In this document: one piece after another, positions 15,640 through 22,132 of the stretch
Numbering within the stretch: the first letter of the stretch is position 1
Layout of the letters: each line of letters opens with the position of its first letter
The notes under the pieces: model-generated
The model's database searches: none
What the model saw: the letters and a program-made list of their open reading frames with translations, nothing else
Told to the model about the DNA's origin: nothing
Position numbers and translations under genes: made by a program
Source: Phaeocystidibacter sp965659725
GTDB taxonomy: Bacteria; Bacteroidota; Bacteroidia; Flavobacteriales; Schleiferiaceae
DNA: 22,291 nt
Direction of reading: 5' to 3'
Assembly (NCBI GenBank): GCA_965659725.1
Contig: CBFHXG010000037.1
Coordinates: 1 to 22,291 of the forward strand

Positions 15640-15643
15640 TAAT

Positions 15644-16420
15644 ATGAACACCCTCAAGCTTGCCTTAGTACAAACGCGATTGGAATGGGAGAATTCCGAA
15701 GCCAACCATACACAACTCGGCAAAAAGCTCTCCACAATTCCGAATGTAGACATCATTTTCCTGCCCGAAATGTGGCCAACGGGCTTTTCCATGAAGCCCG
15801 AGGAATTCGCAGAAACCATGGATGGTCCATCCGTGGAGTTCATGAAAAGCCAGGCTCAACGCCTGAATGCGGTGGTTACCGGTAGCGTGATCATCAAAGA
15901 AAATGGGCAGTATTTCAATCGCCTGATCTGGGCACAACCCGAAGGAGATATCAAACATTATGATAAGCGCCATCGGTTTACATACGCTGGCGAGCACAAG
16001 TCGTATACGGCCGGTAATGCTCGCCCTACTTGGGAATATAAGGGATGGAAGATACGCCCTCAAGTTTGCTACGATCTCCGTTTTCCTGTGTGGAGTAGAA
16101 ATGACGACAACTACGACCTTCTTTTCTATGTGGCCAATTGGCCAGAGCGAAGAAGCTATCCTTGGAAGTCACTGCTCATCGCTAGGGCTATTGAGAATAT
16201 GTCCTTCGTCGTTGGCCTGAACAGGGTAGGAGAGGATGGTAACGGCATAGCTCATTCGGGAGACAGCATGGTGCTCGATCCGCTAGGCGAACTGATCGTA
16301 AGTGCAAAACCTCACGATGAGGAAATCGTTCTTGCGGAGGTGAGTAAAAACGACCTGCACACGGCGAGAGATCGCTTTCATTTCTTGGATGATCGAGATT
16401 CCTTTGAGGTTAAGGAATGA
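15644..16420 (+). CDS. Omega-amidase/nitrilase-family hydrolase (YafV type)
   Basis: The 258-residue enzyme has the nitrilase-superfamily triad: E42 in FLPEMWPTGF, K108 in HYDKRHRF and C142 in QVCYDLRFPVW. The FLPEMWPTGFSM motif and length match YafV/Nit2-type omega-amidases, which hydrolyse alpha-ketoglutaramate and similar keto-acid amides in the cytoplasm as a metabolite repair step. The frame is open upstream to 15572, but that part lies within the divergent promoter region and lacks family similarity. The gene ends 11 bases inside the convergent lipoprotein gene (16410-16420). Confidence 0.93.
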   Translation: MNTLKLALVQTRLEWENSEANHTQLGKKLSTIPNVDIIFLPEMWPTGFSMKPEEFAETMDGPSVEFMKSQAQRLNAVVTGSVIIKENGQYFNRLIWAQPEGDIKHYDKRHRFTYAGEHKSYTAGNARPTWEYKGWKIRPQVCYDLRFPVWSRNDDNYDLLFYVANWPERRSYPWKSLLIARAIENMSFVVGLNRVGEDGNGIAHSGDSMVLDPLGELIVSAKPHDEEIVLAEVSKNDLHTARDRFHFLDDRDSFEVKE

Positions 16421-17981
16421 TCCACGTTTCGTCGATCTCCCAATTGGCTCTTAGTTCGATCTGCTTTTCGAGGTAAATGACCTTTTCGGGTTGGCGACGT
16501 GCAAAGAAATCTCCTGAGTCCCACTTCTTATTTCCATTGCGATCGTAGATCACGCGCGCATTGTATTTCTGCGGATGGATATCGAAGAGGTCTACATTGA
16601 CCTGACTTGTAAAGGAAACTTCATACACTACTTTCCCATCTTCGTCGTACAGCTGAAGCAATTTCGAGGTAGCTGAATCTGAACTTACCTTGAAGTGCAA
16701 TACGCTTAACTCATTATCCTGTTTAATCTTGAAATTCTGAGCACTGCTGTCGTTGTGTCGTCTAAATAGATCTTCCACTGCACCAGAGTCTATCACCCAA
16801 GTGACTTTATCGTTGTACTCTAGGTCCACATAGAGACGAATATGTCGTGGAGAGGTAAGCTCGGTAGCGAAATCCACAGGGATCGAATCGTTCTTGAAAA
16901 CGGAGAACCGAGCAGTGTCAATGGACCTTATGGGTGTGCTGGACTCTAGTACGATCGAGTCGGCGGGAGAATACGGAGGGTTGTTGAACATCTTCATCCT
17001 AAAACGAGCCGTATCCTTCTCATAGAACTTTACCTCCATGGTATCAATGGAGGCAGTTGGATCGTGGTGTACCCTCCAAATTCCGTTCTCTCCATTTCTC
17101 CAGGTATCTGTCCACATCACGATCGTATCACCGTTTTCGGGATATTCAAATAGCTCTGTACTTCCAATGGTATCTAGTCTTTCAAAATGCACCTCCGTAG
17201 CAGGAATGGAAAAATAGGCTTCTATCTTTCCGAAGCTTGAGAACTTGCCTCGATAGAACTTGTACGCTGTAGGTGACCTGAAAAGGGCAAAGTCCACTAC
17301 CGGGTTCACTTCGGAGTGTATGTGCCCTTCTACGAATCCTATCATTTCTGAATTACCCGACCATAAATAGTTGAAGTCGGCATCCTTGATCGCAAAGATC
17401 TTGTACGGACCCGGAGCAATGTTCTCGATGAGGTAATTGCCGTTTTCATCGGATAGGCCGTAGTATAGCGGCACCTCCTTCATGAATACAGAATCTTCAC
17501 TTTCGGCATCGTACATGGCGATCATCACATCCTTAAGTGGGAGGGTGGTGAACGCATCACGCACTACGCCGCTGACTTGTTGCGAGTCGAGCACTGCTCC
17601 TGTGGAGAAAACGTACTTGAAGTCGGTTTGTGGATTGTTCTCGGTAATATCCTTGATCGCATTGCCGAACGAGAAGGTGTAGGTGGTGTTGGGACGTAGG
17701 GTATCATCCAGCTCTAGGGTGAGCGTCTTTCCCCGCAGGCTGTATTCTACCTTATTCTTGAGTGGAGGAGAGGAGATGAATTGTGTAGTAAATCCTTCGA
17801 TCTTCACGTATTCATCGAATTCGATCTCGATCTCTGTGCTTTTGAAATGCAACGATTGATTGGGTGGATCTACCTCCACGATCGCTGGTGGCGTTTCATC
17901 TTTGGTGCCGCCGTCGGGAGAGCTCTGCACCGCGCAGGCTTGAATCAAGATGAGAAGTCCGAATAAAAGGAGTTTACGCAT
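16410..17981 (-). CDS. Ig-like (Big_5-type) domain lipoprotein
   Basis: The 523-residue product has a lipobox LIQAC with C16 lipidated. Residues about 30-130 form a bacterial Ig-like domain of the Big_5 type: TPPAIVEVDPPNQS, IEIEFDEYVKI, RPNTTYTFSFGNAIKD and a closing FSTG. Residues about 134-205 look like a carboxypeptidase-regulatory or SpaA-like beta domain (VSGVVRDAFTTLPLKDVMI, DENGNYLIENIAPGPYKIFAIKD). The C-terminal 300 residues are beta-rich and unassigned, ending with DRNGNKKWDSGDF, a possible calcium-type loop. This architecture is common among Bacteroidota surface or periplasmic lipoproteins; its role is unknown. A TACTTTGC box lies upstream. Confidence 0.85.
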   Translation of the reverse strand: MRKLLLFGLLILIQACAVQSSPDGGTKDETPPAIVEVDPPNQSLHFKSTEIEIEFDEYVKIEGFTTQFISSPPLKNKVEYSLRGKTLTLELDDTLRPNTTYTFSFGNAIKDITENNPQTDFKYVFSTGAVLDSQQVSGVVRDAFTTLPLKDVMIAMYDAESEDSVFMKEVPLYYGLSDENGNYLIENIAPGPYKIFAIKDADFNYLWSGNSEMIGFVEGHIHSEVNPVVDFALFRSPTAYKFYRGKFSSFGKIEAYFSIPATEVHFERLDTIGSTELFEYPENGDTIVMWTDTWRNGENGIWRVHHDPTASIDTMEVKFYEKDTARFRMKMFNNPPYSPADSIVLESSTPIRSIDTARFSVFKNDSIPVDFATELTSPRHIRLYVDLEYNDKVTWVIDSGAVEDLFRRHNDSSAQNFKIKQDNELSVLHFKVSSDSATSKLLQLYDEDGKVVYEVSFTSQVNVDLFDIHPQKYNARVIYDRNGNKKWDSGDFFARRQPEKVIYLEKQIELRANWEIDETWIIP

Positions 17982-18000
17982 TGCGAATTTCTATAAGGGG

Positions 18001-18008
18001 GCAAAGTA
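18001..18008 (-). promoter_or_regulatory. -7 box of the Ig-like lipoprotein gene (TACTTTGC)
   Basis: TACTTTGC ends 19 bases before the ATG at 17981, in the gap after the comF stop. It is the same TACTTTG form as before sufS and the gene at 18824. Confidence 0.45.
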
Positions 18009-18068
18009 CGTGATTTGAACGCTAAGGGCGACCATCTCCGAACACCTACTTGTGACGAAGAGGTATTG

Positions 18069-18767
18069 TCAGTTCTGTGCATAACCGATCGAGAAGATGG
18101 AGATCTTAGTGTATCCGACGTCGAGTAAGGTTTGAGCACATGCTTCCAGGGTGGCGCCCGTCGTAAGTGTGTCGTCTACCAACCCAAGATGAGCTTCTTT
18201 CGAATGATGAAGAAGTTGATCCGAGCATTTGAAGGCCTCACTCACGTTATTCCACCTCTCTTCTCGTGTTAGTGTAGTTTGAGAGGGTGTTTCTTGAATC
18301 CGCTTCAATCCATGGACAACCGTTATCTGTAGGGCTTCAGCTAGGCCTTGGGCGATATATTCACTTTGATTGTAACCTCTTTTCTTGAGTTTTTTAGGGT
18401 GGATGGGAACGGGAATGAGAAGATCAACATTGGTATGCACACCTGATAAAACCTGGCCTAGCTTGGTGCCCATCTGTTTTCCGATCGTTGTATTCCCCTC
18501 GTACTTAAGTTGATGAAGTGCCTTCTGAAGCGGGCTTTTAGGGTGAAATGTCGCTAATACATGGACAGCTTGTATGGGTACCCTGCCTCCAAAGATGTGA
18601 TGTGCTAGATGTTCATGCTGGATTCGGTAAACGGATTCGGGCAGATCATCAAGGCATATATCACAAAATTGGCCTTTCGATCGTTGAATGGCTTGATGGC
18701 AGTTGATGCATCGCACTGGGAAAAGAGCGTCCATCCATTTTGTCAGCGGATTCTGATACACAATCAT
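18069..18767 (-). CDS. ComF-family phosphoribosyltransferase-like protein
   Basis: The 232-residue protein has an N-terminal zinc finger, C20-I-N-C23 and C35-D-I-C38, followed by a phosphoribosyltransferase domain with the PRPP-binding loop VDDTLTTGAT (197-206). The LIPVPIHPKKLKKRGYNQSEYIAQGLA stretch is diagnostic for ComF. ComF proteins act in DNA uptake during natural competence, probably with the helicase and PriA-linked steps, though the exact reaction is unclear. It is divergent from the coiled-coil gene at 18824, with a 56-base gap. Confidence 0.92.
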   Translation of the reverse strand: MIVYQNPLTKWMDALFPVRCINCHQAIQRSKGQFCDICLDDLPESVYRIQHEHLAHHIFGGRVPIQAVHVLATFHPKSPLQKALHQLKYEGNTTIGKQMGTKLGQVLSGVHTNVDLLIPVPIHPKKLKKRGYNQSEYIAQGLAEALQITVVHGLKRIQETPSQTTLTREERWNNVSEAFKCSDQLLHHSKEAHLGLVDDTLTTGATLEACAQTLLDVGYTKISIFSIGYAQN

Positions 18768-18791
18768 ATACGGATTATGCTAAAAAGCAGT

Positions 18792-18799
18792 TACTTTGT
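18792..18799 (+). promoter_or_regulatory. -7 box upstream of the coiled-coil protein gene (TACTTTGT)
   Basis: TACTTTGT ends 24 bases before the ATG at 18824. Its position inside the frame that opens with a TTG at 18740 argues for the ATG as the true start. Confidence 0.45.
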
Positions 18800-18823
18800 T
18801 CAGACTCAATTAAACAGTTCATT

Positions 18824-19723
18824 ATGAGCGACACATCTTCAGAAAAGAAAAAAGGTAATAAAGGCTTAGTAGCCATTATCATCATCCTTCTACTGGTAAT
18901 TGCCGGAATGGGATGGATGTTATTCCAGAACAACGAGACCATCGACAATAAAGATAGCGAGCTAGCAGAGATCTCTGCCGATCTTCAAGCATCTTTAGAC
19001 AATCTAGCAACCATGGAGTCAGATAATGATTCAATGGACGCGTACATCGTAAACAAGGAAGCACAACTAACAGCATTGTTGGATAGTGTTCAGAATGCCA
19101 AGGATGCATCTGATCGTAGCCTGGCACGCTGGAAGAATGCAGCCTATGAGTACAAGGCTCAGATCACAGAATTGCAAGCTGATGTTGATTCTATCAAGGC
19201 TGCATACCAGGAGCTTTCTATCCAAAATGAACAGACCAAGGTGAACTTGGCTCAGGAGATTCAAAACAACGAGGAGCTCAAAGGCACGGTTGATGATCTC
19301 AACAACACGGTTGCTGAGGGCGCACAGCTTCAACTTACCTCCATTTACGCAGGGGCCTATAAGGTTTACAGCAGTGGAGAAGAGGATGAAACCTCACGTG
19401 CACGTAGAGCAGAGCGTATCAAGACCTGTATCACGATTGGAGCTAATCCGATTGCTGAAAAAGGCGAGCGCGAAGTAGTGATGCGCGTAGTGAGCCCTAA
19501 CCAAAAGGTTATTGCTGCTCCACAGGATAGCACGGGTACGAACCAGTTCAACGTGAACGGAAACAACTTGCTTTTCTCAGCTCGTCAGAACGTTTGGTTT
19601 GAGAATGAAGCTAAGAATGTTTGCTTGTCCATGGATTACGAAGATTTCGATGAGGGTACATACCAAGTGGAGATCTACATCGACGGACAAATGGTGCAGG
19701 AAGCACGTTTCGTACTTGATTGA
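18824..19723 (+). CDS. Membrane-anchored coiled-coil protein with C-terminal beta domain
   Basis: The 299-residue protein has a short basic N-terminus, one membrane helix (about residues 14-34) and then a long coiled coil (about 36-180) outside the cytoplasm. A beta-rich domain (about 190-299) follows, with ITIGANPIAEKGEREVVMRVVSP and YQVEIYIDGQ. I know similar Bacteroidota proteins only as hypothetical. Residues 94-123, including DRSLARWKNAAYEY and ELQADVDS, recur in the next gene's product. A longer frame starts at a TTG at 18740, but the ATG at 18824 follows a promoter-like box and is preferred. A strong terminator follows the stop, so it is probably transcribed alone. Confidence 0.8.
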   Translation: MSDTSSEKKKGNKGLVAIIIILLLVIAGMGWMLFQNNETIDNKDSELAEISADLQASLDNLATMESDNDSMDAYIVNKEAQLTALLDSVQNAKDASDRSLARWKNAAYEYKAQITELQADVDSIKAAYQELSIQNEQTKVNLAQEIQNNEELKGTVDDLNNTVAEGAQLQLTSIYAGAYKVYSSGEEDETSRARRAERIKTCITIGANPIAEKGEREVVMRVVSPNQKVIAAPQDSTGTNQFNVNGNNLLFSARQNVWFENEAKNVCLSMDYEDFDEGTYQVEIYIDGQMVQEARFVLD

Positions 19724-19745
19724 TCTTGAGAAATAAAGTATGGAT

Positions 19746-19780
19746 AAGCCCCGCTGATCGCGGGGCTTTTTATTTTTTTT
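19746..19780 (+). terminator. Strong rho-independent terminator
   Basis: A nine-base stem AAGCCCCGC/GCGGGGCTT with a five-base loop is followed by a T-rich run of about 12 bases. It lies 22 bases after the stop at 19723. The T-run ends only 5 bases before the ATG of the next gene. Confidence 0.9.
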
Positions 19781-19785
19781 GGGTC

Positions 19786-20211
19786 ATGAGGAGAGTATAC
19801 GTATTAGCTGTTTCTTTCGCGGTAGTGGGCTGTGTAGGCCCCGAAGACAGCAAGCCCCATCCATCGTCGGATATCGTAACGCCTGAGGTGATTGATACCG
19901 CCACGGTAGGTGATTCACCCCGGGCCATTCGTTCGGAAGCCATTCAACTAGGTGAACTAAAGGATAGCATTCGATCCCTATCCAAAGAACTCGAACAGGT
20001 GCGTGAGGAGTCGAGCCGATGGGAACAATCATATAGGGATTCAAGATCTAGATCGAACTCTGCTACCTGCTGTGATAGTATTGCCATGACGCTGGAGGCC
20101 ACAGACCGTTCATTGAGGAGATGGAAGGATGCAGCGTATCAGTACCGAAAGGAGATCGTGGAGCTGCAGCGCACGGTGGACTCCTTGAATCGGGTGATAT
20201 CTCGCTATTAA
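19786..20211 (+). CDS. Small coiled-coil lipoprotein
   Basis: The 141-residue product has a lipoprotein signal with lipobox AVVGC, C16 lipidated. A Pro-rich stretch and then a coiled coil (about 50-141) follow. Residues 104-133 share 19 of 30 positions with the neighbouring coiled-coil protein, including DRSL-RWK-AAY-Y and ELQ--VDS. C95 and C96 are extra cysteines in the coil. The frame runs upstream to 19720, but that would cover the terminator, and the signal peptide begins at the ATG at 19786. The function is unknown; it may be an envelope partner or a shortened copy of the upstream protein. Confidence 0.78.
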   Translation: MRRVYVLAVSFAVVGCVGPEDSKPHPSSDIVTPEVIDTATVGDSPRAIRSEAIQLGELKDSIRSLSKELEQVREESSRWEQSYRDSRSRSNSATCCDSIAMTLEATDRSLRRWKDAAYQYRKEIVELQRTVDSLNRVISRY

Positions 20212-20267
20212 CAATCCAACGTTAAGTACTTCTAGAGAGATCGATAAAAATCCAATAGTCATTCTTC

Positions 20268-20275
20268 TACTTTCG
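20268..20275 (+). promoter_or_regulatory. -7 box of the OmpA-like gene (TACTTTCG)
   Basis: TACTTTCG lies 28 bases before the ATG at 20304, identical to the box before the deaminase gene at 2031. The 92-base gap before this gene shows no terminator for the upstream gene. Confidence 0.45.
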
Positions 20276-20303
20276 TTATTGGGTAAATAATGCCAATACG
20301 AAC

Positions 20304-21284
20304 ATGAAAGCACAGATCTTAATTGCAGCCGCGGCATTAACGCTTACAGGCTGTGTCAGCTCAAAAGTTCATCAAGAACTTCAGGATAAGTACGACACGC
20401 TTTCTTCTGATTACGATCAGTTGAAGCAAGAGAACGAGGAGTGTGATGCAAGCCTTACTGAGGCACAGGCATTACTCGACCGTTGTGTTGAAGCGAGAAA
20501 TCAACTTATTCAAGATACCGTTGATCAAAATGTGGTAGTACGCCGACTCAGAAGAAATTATGCCGATCTGAACAAGAACTACGAATTCTTGCTCGAGAAC
20601 AACAACACCATGCTGGCCAACAATGCACGTGAGAACCGCGAGTTGTTGGATCGTTTGGAGGATCTTCAAGATCGATTGGAAGACAAGGAAGATAGCTTGC
20701 GCATCGAGAAAGATCGTCTCGCAAGTATAAGCATGATGCTCGAATCTCGTGAACAACGAGTGAATGAGCTTGAAGGCATCATCGCACGCCAGGATAGCAT
20801 CGTAAACTATGTACAAGAGCGTGTTTCTGCTGCCTTGTTAGGTTTTGAAGGCAAAGGGTTGACCGTTGAAATGAAGAATGGTCAGGTTTACGTTTCCCTC
20901 GAGAACCGCCTGTTGTTTGCTTCCGGAAGTTGGACCGTAGAACAGCAGGGTAAGAATGCCCTGAACCAATTGTCGAATGTACTGGCTGAGAATCCGGACA
21001 TCAAGATCATGGTGGAAGGGCACACCGACGATGATGCATACCGGGGTAGTGGACAGGTTAGCGATAACTGGGATCTATCCGTTATGCGTGCGACCAGCGT
21101 TGTGAAAATCTTGCAAGCCAATACAGGCATCGACCCTCAGCGCATTACGGCTGCGGGTAGAGGAGAGCACATGCCGATTGCCACGAATGAAACCTCAGAA
21201 GGCAAGGCGAAGAATAGAAGGATAGAGATCATTCTAACTCCTGACCTTGGCGAGTTGGTGGACCTCATTGGGTCTATGCGCTAG
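20304..21284 (+). CDS. OmpA-family coiled-coil lipoprotein
   Basis: The 326-residue product has a lipobox LTGC with C17 lipidated, a long coiled coil (about 22-170) and a C-terminal OmpA domain (about 200-312). The domain has LLFASGSWTVEQQG, IMVEGHTDDD and WDLSVMRATSVV, where D257 and R262 are the expected peptidoglycan-binding pair, then GRGEHMPIATN and KNRRIEI. It should be anchored in the outer membrane and bind the cell wall. It lies downstream of two other coiled-coil envelope proteins on the same strand. A terminator follows at 21305. Confidence 0.92.
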   Translation: MKAQILIAAAALTLTGCVSSKVHQELQDKYDTLSSDYDQLKQENEECDASLTEAQALLDRCVEARNQLIQDTVDQNVVVRRLRRNYADLNKNYEFLLENNNTMLANNARENRELLDRLEDLQDRLEDKEDSLRIEKDRLASISMMLESREQRVNELEGIIARQDSIVNYVQERVSAALLGFEGKGLTVEMKNGQVYVSLENRLLFASGSWTVEQQGKNALNQLSNVLAENPDIKIMVEGHTDDDAYRGSGQVSDNWDLSVMRATSVVKILQANTGIDPQRITAAGRGEHMPIATNETSEGKAKNRRIEIILTPDLGELVDLIGSMR

Positions 21285-21304
21285 TATATGTTTTGAACAA
21301 TTTG

Positions 21305-21342
21305 AGTCCCGGATGAGTAAGTCGTTCGGGACTTTTATTTTT
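21305..21342 (+). terminator. Rho-independent terminator after the OmpA-like gene
   Basis: A seven-base stem AGTCCCG/CGGGACT (21305-21311 with 21327-21333) with a 15-base loop is followed by TTTTATTTTT. It lies 20 bases after the stop at 21284. Its T-tract holds the TATTTTTG box of the next gene. Confidence 0.8.
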
Positions 21343-21343
21343 G
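21336..21343 (+). promoter_or_regulatory. Perfect -7 box (TATTTTTG) inside the terminator T-tract
   Basis: TATTTTTG matches TAnnTTTG fully and ends 4 bases before the ATG at 21348. The same bases thus appear to end one transcript and start the next, with a leaderless or very short leader. Confidence 0.45.
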
Positions 21344-21347
21344 TGAT

Positions 21348-21833
21348 ATGATGAAGAGAATACTACTTACAGGATGGGTGATGCTTTCGGCATCTATTGC
21401 ATGGGCCCAAGATTTTCCATTGGGTGAATTCGATGCGGCTTGGTTCGATGAACCGAATGAAAATGGGCATGACCTGCACAGTTACTTGATGGATCATTTT
21501 GATGGAATTACGCAAAAGATCCAGAACTATCATCCTTACCCGAATGATTCGAAGCCCTGCAAATATGGCTTGTCTGTTCCCGGTGGTATGTACTTGGATG
21601 TCAATAATTGTGAAGAAGAGGGAGGAGGACAGTCGACTTTGTTTCTGCCTGGAACCACCTCTGAGGAAGAGCTGAAAGCGTGGATTGAGGCTTGGCACGA
21701 AAAGGAAGATTCAGGAGAGAATAGATGGGATGGCAATAATTACGAGCCTATTGAAGGTGGAGCCGGCTGTTATTACTCTCTAGAAAAGGACCAATACGGT
21801 CGCTATAAGGTAGAGATCTACTGTGGTTGCTGA
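21348..21833 (+). CDS. Hypothetical secreted protein with clustered C-terminal cysteines
   Basis: The 161-residue product has a signal peptide that probably ends after SIAWA (residue 20), without a lipobox. The mature part is acidic and Gly- and Trp-rich. It holds five cysteines: C71, C88, C141, C159 and C161, the last two in a terminal CGC. An odd number suggests two disulfides plus one free thiol, or metal binding. An in-frame second ATG lies at 21351. I do not recognise the family. It is downstream of the OmpA-like gene, separated by a terminator. Confidence 0.7.
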   Translation: MMKRILLTGWVMLSASIAWAQDFPLGEFDAAWFDEPNENGHDLHSYLMDHFDGITQKIQNYHPYPNDSKPCKYGLSVPGGMYLDVNNCEEEGGGQSTLFLPGTTSEEELKAWIEAWHEKEDSGENRWDGNNYEPIEGGAGCYYSLEKDQYGRYKVEIYCGC

Positions 21834-21844
21834 GTAGGTTATCT

Positions 21845-21884
21845 AAAAAGAGAGGCCAACTTTCGGGATGAAAGTGACCTCTCT
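21845..21884 (-). terminator. Minus-strand rho-independent terminator
   Basis: AGAGAGG (21849-21855) pairs with CCTCTCT (21878-21884), and ACTTTC (21859-21864) pairs with GAAAGT (21870-21875) across a short internal loop. On the minus strand the stem is followed by TTTTTAG, a T-tract. On the plus strand GAGACC follows, so it would not end the gene at 21833 by itself. Its direction implies a transcript coming from the right. Confidence 0.6.
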
Positions 21885-22003
21885 GAGACCTATTCTGAAT
21901 GAAATACTACTCTTAATTATATCGCGTCACGATGTAGTGAAGCCTTCATCCCCTCCACCGGGTATCACTCCGAGTATATTACAATACTGTCGGTTGTTGA
22001 CTA

Positions 22004-22026
22004 TAACACCTTTCTGAAGGGTGTTA
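22004..22026. repeat. Inverted repeat TAACACC/GGTGTTA
   Basis: Two perfect seven-base arms are separated by nine bases, with further TT/AA pairing if one G is bulged. No T-tract follows on either strand. It could be an RNA hairpin in a 3' region or an operator. Confidence 0.45.
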
Positions 22027-22132
22027 ACTATCAATAAGTATGAGAGTAAATCTTTCAACGATAGAAAATCACAGAATTTCTCAAATTATTTTCTGAGAGA
22101 TATTCAAACAGTAAGTGAGAGATTGAAGGTGT

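Larger units (their letters stand above)
21834..22132. other. Non-coding AT-rich interval with inverted repeats
   Basis: No convincing gene lies here. The interval contains a minus-strand terminator (21845-21884), a perfect seven-base inverted repeat (22004-22026), and TCAC/GTGA pairs near 21927-21940. The composition is more AT-rich toward the right, mainly after 22030. It probably forms the 3' side of a minus-strand transcript that starts beyond the window. Confidence 0.5.

Noticed and set aside
18740..18823. TTG-initiated N-terminal extension of the coiled-coil protein
   Set aside because: The extension spans the promoter-like box at 18792 and overlaps the start of the divergent comF gene; the ATG at 18824 gives a clean membrane anchor.
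19720..19785. Upstream start for the small coiled-coil lipoprotein
   Set aside because: It would translate through the terminator and bury the lipoprotein signal peptide inside the protein.
21917..21949. 10-residue minus-strand ORF with GGAGGGG just before its ATG
   Set aside because: The ORF is very short, and Shine-Dalgarno sites are rarely used in this lineage; the match is probably chance.
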